Positions 44,240-56,787 of a stretch of DNA of 64,000 nucleotides are shown here, one piece after another. This DNA comes from Cliona cf. orientalis (Eukaryota; Porifera; Demospongiae; Clionaida; Clionaidae). The position numbers were made by a program, and so were the translations under genes. The notes beneath the pieces were generated by a model that worked only from the letters and a program-made list of their open reading frames with translations, searched no databases and had not been told where the DNA came from. The stretch lies in assembly GCA_963930775.1 (NCBI GenBank), contig OZ005694.1:8634899-8698898 (forward strand), given 5' to 3'. The first letter of the stretch is position 1, and each line of letters begins with the position of its first letter.

Positions 44240-44400
44240 TCGTTCCAGCTGTCTCAGTTGTTTCATGAAGGCCTCGTTTGGCTGCACGGAGGGTCTGGTC
44301 TGTTGAAGTCTCTCCAGTGCTCTGTCCAGAGGTAGCCTCTCCTTATGCATTACCTACGCCATAGCTATGGAGGTTGACCGAGAAACTCCTGCATTACTGA
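44240..44400 (-). pseudogene. DUSP19 pseudogene, exon 4
   Basis: Copy of DUSP19 exon 4 with SNAGVSRSTSIAMA then an in-frame TAG where the parent has Tyr, followed by VMHKERLPLDRALERLQQ. The C-terminal end has also lost the parental stop. The nonsense codon directly after the catalytic loop should inactivate it. The rest of the gene lies beyond the DIRS insertion at 53.9-54.9 kb. Confidence 0.9.
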
Positions 44401-44669
44401 GGGTAAAATATGCTTGGATGATAGATTAGAGCTTTTTCTCCCGACGACCTTTACCAATCGATGGTAGGTAAAGGTCGTCGAGTCAAAAGGGCCATTGGTA
44501 GGTAAAGGTCGTCGGACGAAAAAGGGGGCTAGGCTGGCTTGATTAAGGGGCACATTAAAGTAGTAGCATTATATTAACTCGCTTCACTATCGATAAACAC
44601 TACCACCAATGGTAGTTGTATTTGGTAAATGATGGCGGGGCTGTGTCTGCATGCAGTAACATAATTGTA

Positions 44670-44752
44670 CCCGGGCACCACCTAGTCCCAATGCACTATT
44701 TTTCTCACACCAAACAGGGACCACCTCTTTTCACTCTGCCGGTGCCCGGGTA
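44670..44752. repeat. Inverted GTACCCGGGCACC / GGTGCCCGGGTA pair in the DIRS 3' region
   Basis: Arms of 12-13 bp about 60 bp apart, just inside the left terminus. Could be part of the internal complementary region DIRS elements use for circularisation; not demonstrated. Confidence 0.5.
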
Positions 44753-44801
44753 GACTGCTGGTTAACTAACTTGGGGGTGTTATCCCCCATATTACCAGTT
44801 G

Positions 44802-44938
44802 CCGCCACTAAATTGCAGGGACATATCAGTCCCTTGCCACCACCAAATTGAAGGGGCATATCAGTCCCTTGCCACCACTAAATTGAAGGGGCATATCAGT
44901 CCCTTGCCACCAAATTGAAGGGGCATAGGAGTCCCTTG
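44802..44938. repeat. 35-bp tandem repeat, about four copies
   Basis: Unit CCACCACTAAATTGAAGGGG...CAGTCCCTTG (35 bp), repeated head to tail with few changes and one 3-bp deletion. Each unit contains an AAGGG / CCCTT mini-hairpin. It lies 3' of the recombinase ORF of the DIRS element. Confidence 0.88.
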
Positions 44939-45265
44939 CCGCCACCCAGGTTTTATAACCACCCCTTGCCACTCCCAACCAAGTTTTGGGATCCATGATC
45001 CCTTACCATACCTACCAATACACGGGTGTGATGTCGGGGAACAACCCCCCAGATCCCCCAAATTATCCCCAATCTATTAATCACCCCCTGTACCATACCT
45101 CCTGCTCTGATAACAATGAACATATATTCATTTAAGAGAATGCGTAATGCACCGAGAATTTTTTACCATCACATTGCAATTAGACAAAAGAATGGTATTA
45201 ATTTGATGAAGACCAAATACATAATGCGACCATAATATTGCGAGTGAATGAAAGGAAAGTCAACG

Positions 45266-46252
45266 TTAGTCCAGTAATTGAGCCGCTATACCTGCCAGTT
45301 CTGAGTGCGGCATTCTGATATAACGTTTGAATGAGTCGCTTCTCCACCTTCCTAAAGTTTGGATTGTCGAATCTGACATTCCTTTGGCAGCTGCTGTAGT
45401 TGCTGCGCCGATGCGGAATGAATGGCCAGAAAAGTTGTCACATTTCACACCAGCTATTGTCAGGGTGGTCCTTAGGCTGCATACTAACTGGCTGCGAGTC
45501 AACGGTGATCCGTCCAAGTGGCAAAATAAGGGGCCTGGCTTGAACCCCCTGCACGCTATATAAGCCAACACTGCTTTGACTGGGCAGATGTGTGACGGAG
45601 TTATGCCCACCACAATGGTCATTCCCTGCCGTAGTTGATCGGTTTTGGAGCCTTTAATACGTACTTGTAATACGCTTGGATTCTCCAAGGAGTCCACTGC
45701 CACATCTTGGACAGATAAATGCCATGAGGGGTCATAATTGTCTGACTGGGTGGTGAATTCGCCGGATCGCAGGAAGCCGAAAAACCCCAGGCAGCATGCC
45801 GCCCATAGAAGTTTGTTCTCGAAATTACTCGGATTCTTGTTGAGCACCGAGAATATCTTCTCTAGTATAAGTGGTGTTACTGGAAGCCGTTTATCCTGGC
45901 TGCCGGGTTTTCTCCTGCGCAATCCTCGCAACAATAGATCTAGTTTTAGTTTCTTTGCTAGTGGGTCCGGGTGACCATTCGCAATATGCAAGAATCGCAC
46001 GGCTGAAAGATATGACCGTATTGACGAGTAGGACAATCGCTGGGATAAATCAGCCGTGAACAGTATTAGTTGTTGCTCTGGAGCTGGGAGAGGTTGCAGG
46101 TTGAACTTTGTGCAGAAATTGAAATAGGTAGTCTGGCCTGTTGAGTACGCTCGACGTGTGCTTTCTGCGATGCTGTCCTTAATGAAGTGGCTAGCGAGTC
46201 TCTCCAATTCTGCGACAGCCAGTCGGGTTGTGACAGGACCAGAATCTGCCAT
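45266..46252 (-). CDS. DIRS tyrosine recombinase (integrase)
   Basis: 328 aa. N-terminal SAM-like core-binding region (STRRAYSTGQTTYFNFC, SYSSIRSYLSAVRFLH), then a catalytic domain with Arg in GFLRSGEF, HxxR in GHSFRIGAATTAA, Trp in LGRWRSDSF and the presumed nucleophile Tyr in FKRYIR. All tyrosine-recombinase residues are present. In this order of elements it inserts a circular DNA intermediate instead of using a DDE integrase. It overlaps the RT-RNase H ORF by 187 bp in another frame. Confidence 0.93.
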   Translation of the reverse strand: MADSGPVTTRLAVAELERLASHFIKDSIAESTRRAYSTGQTTYFNFCTKFNLQPLPAPEQQLILFTADLSQRLSYSSIRSYLSAVRFLHIANGHPDPLAKKLKLDLLLRGLRRRKPGSQDKRLPVTPLILEKIFSVLNKNPSNFENKLLWAACCLGFFGFLRSGEFTTQSDNYDPSWHLSVQDVAVDSLENPSVLQVRIKGSKTDQLRQGMTIVVGITPSHICPVKAVLAYIACRGFKPGPLFCHLDGSPLTRSQLVCSLRTTLTIAGVKCDNFSGHSFRIGAATTAAAKGMSDSTIQTLGRWRSDSFKRYIRMPHSELAGIAAQLLD

Positions 46253-48036
46253 AGTTGCTCGGGGATTGGAGTCGGGGTTCTGTTGGCGGTGGGGTTCACT
46301 GTGAAGTACACCTGCAAATTATCACGAGAAATAGCATCAGCTGATAAGTTCCTGACGCCCTGGATATGGGTAGCTCGTAAGTTAATATTGTAGAATGCGC
46401 AAATGAAATGGAGCCCCCTTAGTAAGTGCATAATGGTTTTATCCTTACTAGTGTTGGCTGCGATGATGTTAACCACTGACATGTTATCTGAATGAACTAG
46501 GACTTGTTCGCCCTGCCAGAACTGGCCCCATGCAGCTACCGCCAGTAAGATGGGTAGTAATTCTTTTGCGGCTATTCCTTTGTCATGCCATGCTCCATTC
46601 CATGGGCACTGCAACCATCTTGTGTCCCAGCATGCACCGCAACCCCAACTGCCAGAGGCATCCGTAGCAAACGAAATGTTCGGGGACCAATCCGCTGAGA
46701 CGCTTCTCATCATACCGAGCCCATTCCAAGAGTCAATAAAACACTGCCACCAGGCCAAATCAGATTTGAATTCTGTGGTAAGATGGATCCAGTGGTCCAA
46801 TTGCTTGGCCTTGTGAGCCACGTCGATCATTCGCCTGAGGAAGATACGCCCGGGAACGATAATTTTCGCTGCATGTGCTAACTTGCCGATCAATGACAGG
46901 ATCTCACGTTTCTTCCCGGCTCTCCTGCCCATCCATTTGGCGATCACTTGTTTGAGTTCTTCTAATCTCCCTTGTGGCAGGCGCATTTCCATCTTGTGAG
47001 TGTCAAGCACTACTCCTAGAAAAGTTAGCATGGTTGAAGGACCTTCAAGTTTCTGCCATTTCAATGGAACACCCAGTTGACTACACAGATGTATTAGTAG
47101 CTCGAGGTTGTACGAACATTCTGGTGCGTCTTTCTTACCCATTGTTAGGAAATCATCGAGGTAATGAAGGAGTTCCGAAACTCCTGCGTGCAGGGCAATC
47201 CACTCTATGGCGTCTGCTATCGCAGAGAACACTTTAGGCGCTGACCTTAACCCGAATGGCAGGACGGTGTCTATGTAGAGGTTCCCTCCCCACATCATAC
47301 CCAACAGTCTCCGATCGCTGGGGTGTATCGGGACGTTTCTGTATGCATGCTCGACGTCGATTTTTGCCAATAGTGAATCTGCTCCTAGCCGGATAACTTT
47401 TGCGATTGCATCGTCCACCGTGGCATAATGCATTGAACAGAGCTCGTGGGCCACCCCATCATTCACGCTCATATTGTGTGGGCTAGAGAGATCGAGGATT
47501 AAGCGCCATTTGCCGGGTTGTCCTTGTTTAGGTATAACGCCAAACCTGCTGATCTGTACGTCAGGTAAGTCTGGGAGAGGGCCGATGACTCTGCCTGCTG
47601 TCACTTCTGTGTGCAGAAAGTCCGCCACTGGTTGAGGGTTCTGGATGGCCGAGATCATGTTCCCATTCGCTCTTTTGCACCTGTGTTCACGGTTAAAACC
47701 TATCCTGAACCCTTGTCGAATTCCTCGCAGGATGTAATGGACGAAGTCTCTGTCGGGGTGGTCCTTCAATAGGATTTCCCATTGGTCGGCCGCCAGAGGT
47801 GTGGTAATTCTGAGAGCGTTTGCTGGTAAGCACTCGGGTGCACTTTCCGTGCATTTGTCTAGCCGAAGGAGGTCCGGGGTATATGGGTACGTGTAAGAAC
47901 TATTCAGCGGTGTAAGGATATTAATCTGATTGGTGTGTAGATCGTGCTCAGTTATGTAGTTATCTAGTTCCAATTGTATCTCGGGTGTTGAATGATTGGG
48001 GACGTCGGGGGTATTTAAGGCAGCGGCATGAATCAT
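46066..48036 (-). CDS. DIRS reverse transcriptase / RNase H
   Basis: 656 aa. RT palm with WRLILDLSSPHNMSVNDG, LAKIDVEHAYRNVPIHP, LPFGLRSAPKVFSAIADA and LLHYLDDFL (catalytic YLDD). RNase H follows, with FATDASGSWGCGA, KELLPILLAVAAWG, VHSDNMSVVNII and LSADAISRD carrying the expected acidic residues. It has no internal stop and no protease or DDE integrase, as expected for DIRS-type elements. The first Met at 48036 follows the gag-like ORF closely. Confidence 0.94.
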   Translation of the reverse strand: MIHAAALNTPDVPNHSTPEIQLELDNYITEHDLHTNQINILTPLNSSYTYPYTPDLLRLDKCTESAPECLPANALRITTPLAADQWEILLKDHPDRDFVHYILRGIRQGFRIGFNREHRCKRANGNMISAIQNPQPVADFLHTEVTAGRVIGPLPDLPDVQISRFGVIPKQGQPGKWRLILDLSSPHNMSVNDGVAHELCSMHYATVDDAIAKVIRLGADSLLAKIDVEHAYRNVPIHPSDRRLLGMMWGGNLYIDTVLPFGLRSAPKVFSAIADAIEWIALHAGVSELLHYLDDFLTMGKKDAPECSYNLELLIHLCSQLGVPLKWQKLEGPSTMLTFLGVVLDTHKMEMRLPQGRLEELKQVIAKWMGRRAGKKREILSLIGKLAHAAKIIVPGRIFLRRMIDVAHKAKQLDHWIHLTTEFKSDLAWWQCFIDSWNGLGMMRSVSADWSPNISFATDASGSWGCGACWDTRWLQCPWNGAWHDKGIAAKELLPILLAVAAWGQFWQGEQVLVHSDNMSVVNIIAANTSKDKTIMHLLRGLHFICAFYNINLRATHIQGVRNLSADAISRDNLQVYFTVNPTANRTPTPIPEQLWQILVLSQPDWLSQNWRDSLATSLRTASQKAHVERTQQARLPISISAQSSTCNLSQLQSNN

Positions 48037-48076
48037 TATGGGGGTAGCTCGTGCATGATGAGTGAAGTTTGTGAGT

Positions 48077-49033
48077 CTATCGTCTCCCCATGGGGGGACG
48101 AAAGCTCGACTTCCGAGGGAGTTGTTCCTGTGGGTGGGGTGGGGGTGGGGGTGGGTTGGACCTCTGCTGTGGGCAGTCTAGTGCTGTGTGTGAGGAATCC
48201 CGGCAACGAAGGTAGCAGTGAAGAAATTTGCAGCCCACTAGGTGACATCCATTGCGCGAGTTCCATCTAAAGCACACCCGAGTGGTAGTGTATGGGGTGA
48301 ACCGAGACCGAGAGGGGGCCGAGTTCTGCTGATATTTATCAGATTTGTAGTCGTTGCCTGCCCCTGCGGTCCCCACTTTTGCTGATGTACCTGCCGTTGG
48401 TTTCGGGTTGGCTCTGGCGAAGTACATTGACCATAGCGCTGCGTCTATCGTCGCCCACTGTGGTGAGCCCCTGGTGGCAATCTGTTTCCGGAAATGAACA
48501 TCGTACTCCAGCCACGGAGCTCCCTGGAAATCTTGGCTTGCCTTGACAATGGTGGAGCTGTAGGCCAGTAGGTCTCGGACCTGTTCGGGGGTGCGCATGG
48601 CTATGACGCTGATAAAGGTGTTGAATGAAAGTACCCAGTCTTCGATTGTGGAGATGTTCTTTTTTGGTTTGGCTTTGTCCCCGTGCAATAGGACATCCAG
48701 TACGGTTGGGGCAGGGGCTCCCAGGCGTGCCGGTAGAAGTTCGTCTAGCTCGATATACTCTCCTCGCCAGATTTTTTCCGCCAATTTGGATGGTAGGGGA
48801 GGCGAGACTGGACCGACCGCAACCGCCTTTTTTGATACTGGGGTGTCTAGAAGCGAAACGATAGGGGTCTCCAGTGAGAACTGGTCTGTACTTGCTTGGC
48901 TGCCACTACTGTTGGTTAGCATGCCTGCCAGTGATCGGGGGTTGGGAAGTGTGGCGAGTCCGCCTCCGCCAGTCGCATCACCTATGATCGTATTGAGTAT
49001 TTCTTTAGCCCCGCTGTATGCGCCTAAAATCAT
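48077..49033 (-). CDS. DIRS gag-like protein with Cys/His cluster
   Basis: 318 aa. A region with EDWVLSFNTFISVIAMRTPEQVRDLLAYSS resembles gag-like proteins of tyrosine-recombinase elements. The C-terminal Cys/His cluster (CFRWNSRNGCHLVGCKFLHC, then CRDSSHTALDC) is probably a nucleic-acid-binding zinc finger. A Pro-rich tail follows. The ORF ends 41 bp before the RT start. Coding sequence may extend upstream by splicing or frameshift (49252-49512, 53614-53751), unresolved. Confidence 0.75.
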   Translation of the reverse strand: MILGAYSGAKEILNTIIGDATGGGGLATLPNPRSLAGMLTNSSGSQASTDQFSLETPIVSLLDTPVSKKAVAVGPVSPPLPSKLAEKIWRGEYIELDELLPARLGAPAPTVLDVLLHGDKAKPKKNISTIEDWVLSFNTFISVIAMRTPEQVRDLLAYSSTIVKASQDFQGAPWLEYDVHFRKQIATRGSPQWATIDAALWSMYFARANPKPTAGTSAKVGTAGAGNDYKSDKYQQNSAPSRSRFTPYTTTRVCFRWNSRNGCHLVGCKFLHCYLRCRDSSHTALDCPQQRSNPPPPPPHPQEQLPRKSSFRPPMGRR

Positions 49034-49504
49034 GTGCTACTTTAAGCTAGTGCTAACTGCGACCCGGGCCAGTTACCCTACCATTCCAGTTGCCAATAAT
49101 TGCCGAGATAACCCCTATTCCCGTACTCACTCTTGTTAGCCACGCCAACCATAACCCCTTCAACTGGAAAGTTTTTAAAACCCTTGTCAGCCCCACACAC
49201 CCCTGGTGCTTGACAACAAGTATATGCTGCCGGGCCAACCCCATTAGTAAGTTACCACCCGCCATTGCTGAGCGCCTCTGCCGATGCTATGGTCTTAATG
49301 CGGCTCAGCAACCCCTTCACGTGAGTATTAACCCGTGGGGGTCTTAACAGCACTAGTTGCTTAAACTTATCCCTGGCCCGGGTCGATTGTACCTTGTATC
49401 TTACTTGACTTATCCTTGTCGGACTGCTGTGCCACCGGATCGTTCCCGGTCGAGGCGGGGTCAGATGGGGGGTCCGTTGGAGGGTCGTCTCCATTCCGGG
49501 GAGA

Positions 49505-49545
49505 TTCTTCATATAAGCTTCCGTGTGATTACGTAATGCTTAAAT
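49505..49545. repeat. Left flanking inverted repeat of the minisatellite foldback
   Basis: TTCTTCATATAAGCTTCCGTGTGAT at 49507 onward is repeated in inverse orientation at 53577-53612. About 33 bp shared, with two or three differences. Confidence 0.85.
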
Positions 49546-49579
49546 ATATAGTGCATATAGTGCCAGGGTGTATATATAA

Positions 49580-53516
<3,937 letters not shown>

Positions 53517-53571
53517 CATTGTCTATATTATATATAGAATGTATACATTATAATATATACTAGTATATTAG

Positions 53572-53612
53572 AGATTACATCATCACACGGAAGCTTATAT
53601 GAAGAAGCACCC
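53572..53612. repeat. Right flanking inverted repeat of the minisatellite foldback
   Basis: ATCACACGGAAGCTTATATG at 53582-53605 mirrors 49507-49540 in inverse orientation. It adjoins the gag-like N-terminal segment. Confidence 0.85.
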
Positions 53613-53751
53613 CCATTCCGAGGTGTGCCCCCAGTACGGCTACCTTGGGCCATCGCGCGAAAGGAGGGAATTTCGTTGAGGATCTCTCGCAGAGCCTCCT
53701 TTACGACGTCCTTGTCGATATGGACCCGTTCTCCCTCCTGTTCCGTCGACA
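53613..53751 (-). pseudogene. Gag-like N-terminal segment of the DIRS element, cut by the foldback array
   Basis: An ORF from Met at 53751 (STEQEGERVHIDKDVVKEAL) is helix-like and acidic and has real protein character up to about 53613, after which it runs into the inverted repeat and minisatellite. On the far side (49505 downwards) another frame has an acidic Pro/Asp-rich stretch (RNGDDPPTDPPSDPAS). The two are in compatible frame if the foldback is removed, suggesting an insertion into one coding region. A spliced intron is the alternative. Confidence 0.55.
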
Positions 53752-53916
53752 TCGTGGCCGATTCGAATAGATGACTCCTTGCCCAAATCACAGCTAGACA
53801 ACACGAGGCAGCCAAGGTAGGACAATGTTATGCAATCACTGATCAACTGCGCATGTGCACAGCCCCGCCCTTCACCTCGCGAGTTAACATCGTTTAACAT
53901 ACTATTAAACTCCCAG

Positions 53917-54881
53917 CCTAGCTTACCAGTGAATCAGTACAGTACCCTCTCTCTCAGTCCTTGGTCGATTAATCTCTCACATGTTGGATAGTGAGTGAGA
54001 AGGTCTTGAGTTGTATTATCCAACATCTCCGACAACGGTCAGATAAATAAACGGTCCTACAAACATAGATACCGTATAGCCGGAAATATTGGCGGACATT
54101 AAATTTGGCGGTTGAGCCCCAGATCGCTATTAGAAGAATATTGGCGGATTTAAATTTGGCGGTTCGGTACGGGATCGCAATACGTAGCTATATATGCGAG
54201 TAGGAAATTGTGGCGGATTTTAATTTGGCAGTTGTAATATAGACCGCCAAACCGCCAAATTTAATTCCCCGCCAAATTTTCCGGCTATACGGTATACACT
54301 GTTTCTTGAGAAATAAACACATAAAGTCATGTATATAATTTATAAATCTTCAACAAGTCAACTCATAGTAAGCTTACTATCAAGCTTACATCTGTGAATG
54401 CATTGGGCACCCCGTAAGCCACATTGAGTATGTGTGTGACTCCTAGTTCCTTTAGCCTGGCACAGTCGTGAGCCACGTCTTGTGATCCAATCAGGAGCCG
54501 TTCCGTGGCCACGCCCACTGTCTTGCCCGGGGTGAAATCTGGACAGAATCCCAGTCCTTGACCTGATTCTTTGACACCAGTGACAACTGCATCACCTGAC
54601 CTGGTCCTCTTCTCTATGTACTGTTACGAAATAAAAATTGATGATCATGTGTATGAGCTCTTAATTAAATCAGTAGTCTAAGAGTTATATAATTCTGGAC
54701 TCGTACTACTTCCATGATCAGTGCCGGTCTGAAACTGTTTGCATAATCTCTGGAGGTGGAGGGGGGATGTTCTGCCTATAGACCGTGTATCTACCTTCTT
54801 TCCATCAGCTGTGGTGAGATTGGTATCCACTGATTTCAGTGATTTTCCGTCGAATTTCTTGATTTCAGATAGAAAGAACAT
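53917..54881 (-). pseudogene. DUSP19 pseudogene, exons 1-3
   Basis: Exon 1 (about 54795-54881, FFLSEIKKFDGKSLKS) and exon 2 (about 54396-54625, GSQDVAHDCARLKELGVTHI) are open and close to the parent. Exon 3 (about 53936-54055) carries a 4-base insertion between the FVYLTV and MLDD codons, shifting the frame. With the stop in exon 4 (44240-44400) and 9.3 kb of retrotransposon in intron 3, the copy is dead. Introns also align with the parent (14510-15100), so this is a genomic duplication. Confidence 0.9.
54070..54294. mobile_element. MITE-like element with TACCGTATAGCCGGAAA ends
   Basis: Left TACCGTATAGCCGGAAAT against right TTTTCCGGCTATACGGTA, with an interior of repeated TGGCGGATTTAAATTTGGCGG. 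It lies in an intron of the DUSP19 pseudogene and is absent from the parental intron, so it inserted after duplication. TA border. Confidence 0.82.
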
Positions 54882-54934
54882 GTTTGTTGCTTATCTCGCC
54901 CCGCCCACTGGCTTGGGAATGAATTTTGGAGGTG

Positions 54935-56190
54935 ACCACTTCCTGGCCGCAATTGTTTTGGGCAAAGTTGTGTGTGCACGTCGACGTTTATGGAAATGCA
55001 AAAAAAATCGCTAAAATTTAAATCAAAATGTTTGCGCATGTTGCACCGGATCTGTACAATATTACACTATTCAAAGATTTACTCCAGCGTTAACTGGCAG
55101 GAAAGAGTGTAGGGTTACACTCTTTCCTGCCAGTGTTACTCGGGAAATTGGGGGTTAAAATAGTGTGGGGGTACACAAAGGTCAATGCCCGCGTATTACT
55201 GGGAGGAAATAGTGTAGGGGTACACTCTTTCCTGCCAGTATAACGGGAAAGAAAGAGTGTAGCGGTACACTCTTTCTGGCCAGTTAATATCGGGAAGAGG
55301 AGAGTGCAGGGGTACACTCTTTCTTTCCAGTATTAGTAATAGTCGGGAGAGCAATAGAATGCGGGGTACACTCTTTCTTGCCAGTTAGTAAGTAGGCAGA
55401 GAAGAGTGCAGGGGTACACTCTTTCTTTGCTATTATGTGCATATGTACTGAAGGAGTATAGCGGCTAGCCAGCTACCCAAGATAATTAAACAGTGCATCC
55501 ACACTGCAATAAGGAAAGAGTGTACCCTTGCACTCTTCCCTCCCTGCTTATTAACTGGCAATGCAAGAAATTTTGCTTGTATTATTAAATAAATGTAGTT
55601 CAACGATCATCAAACATCATTAAAGCATAAATCAATTTAATCATAATTTCATCATAAGTTGGCCGAATTCTTTTTTGTGGATTGGGACTTGGGATGTAAT
55701 TAATGGTGCAAGTTAGACTTTAAATAATAAAAGAAAACCATTCAGAGTCACATGCATGCATGCATGACATTGTGTTATACATTGTGCATCAGTTGAATTA
55801 TCGATCATGGTATATAGACTATACAGATTATCCTTTATCGTGGTTCTCTGGATTTCACTCCTCTCCTCCCTCCATGAGGTGTGGTGTCGACCCAAACCAC
55901 ATCAGTATAAGCCCGGGTAGGTAAATTATGCCGGCATATAATTTTGAGCATAGTATAGGTATGTGTAAGCATTTGAGAATAAATATATGCTAGCATTATA
56001 AAAGGCATCAACTGGTGTAATTTTGAGAATTTTAAGGCACACAATTGCAAATATCTGTTTGTCACAACGCCTGGACTACATATTATGGACTCGTAAAGGG
56101 TTGATCAATCAGCTGGTACCCACTTTCCAGTCACATGTAAAATTGAAATGGCTGTAACATGTACTGAGTCTCCTCATGTCTCATATCTGT
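54935..56190. other. Repeat-rich interval without genes
   Basis: About 1.25 kb. It contains the palindromic array at 55095-55560; the remainder is AT-rich with no supported ORF or RNA gene. Confidence 0.55.
55095..55560. repeat. Array of imperfect palindromes around AAAGAGTGTA...TACACTCTTT
   Basis: About six units of roughly 55-65 bp, each pairing GGAAAGAGTGTAG with GTACACTCTTTCC and followed by TGCCAGT-type linkers. A further unit in altered arrangement (GGAAAGAGTGTACCC...CACTCTTCCC) lies at 55512. Every unit can form its own hairpin. The linkers often contain ACTGGCAGGAAA or its complement. Confidence 0.85.
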
Positions 56191-56194
56191 TTAC

Positions 56195-56300
56195 ACATCA
56201 GTAACTCCATTATCGTAGAAATTGTACCCCATACTGAGAGTGAACTGAGCTCCCATGCTAGCTGTGATATCTCCCATTTGCTTGGCTATGGTGTCTAGTC
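56195..56300 (-). pseudogene. ACP5-like fragment, N-terminal metal-site exon, inactivated
   Basis: The minus strand reads DTIAKQMGDITASMGAQFTL, then SMGYNFYDNGVTD followed by a GT. It aligns with the acid phosphatase segment that normally contains GDNFY. The metal-binding Asp is replaced by Tyr here. The flanking exons are not seen. It is on the opposite strand to the fragments at 19.5-26 and 40.1-41.2 kb and covers a different part of the protein. Confidence 0.72.
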
Positions 56301-56377
56301 ACCAACCATCATAAAGTTGAGAAAGAATGCAGCTATACTCCATGCATTTTGTGAGAAGGGAAGGCTTCTATGATCCT

Positions 56378-56500
56378 CGCTTTATGTGGTGAGATTGGTG
56401 TCCACAGCACACTGATTTCAGAGATTTACCATCGAATTTAATTCAGACTGACATATCCTTGCTCGTTCGTACCTCACCCAACGTGACCTATTGGCTTAAT
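56378..56500 (-). pseudogene. Third remnant of DUSP19 exon 1
   Basis: GTGGTGAGATTGGTGTCCAC and the following ACTGATTTCAGAGATTTACCATCGAATTT match the parental exon 1 region (15104-15150) with small insertions that break the frame. No further DUSP19 exon is recognisable. Confidence 0.7.
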
Positions 56501-56787
56501 TATACATCAACAATTTATATACATTATCGCCTCAACCGGAAATCTTCTTGGTTAAAATATTTACATGTAGGCAGGTGGACTCGATCTGTTGAGAAATTCT
56601 ATAAATAGCACGCAACTATTTCATGAATTAACATACTAACTTATTAAAAATGCTAGCTATAATATAGAAAATAATTATGCACACTTAGAGTGCAGTAGTA
56701 ATAATTACATTCTTGTATATTATAATTAAAGGGTCTAAGTTCAACCAGTCCATAATAATATTATTACCAGTATAATATTATTAAAAC

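Noticed and set aside
44802..44938. Regular repeats resembling a CRISPR array
   Set aside because: The 35-bp units are directly contiguous with no spacers, and the genome is eukaryotic.
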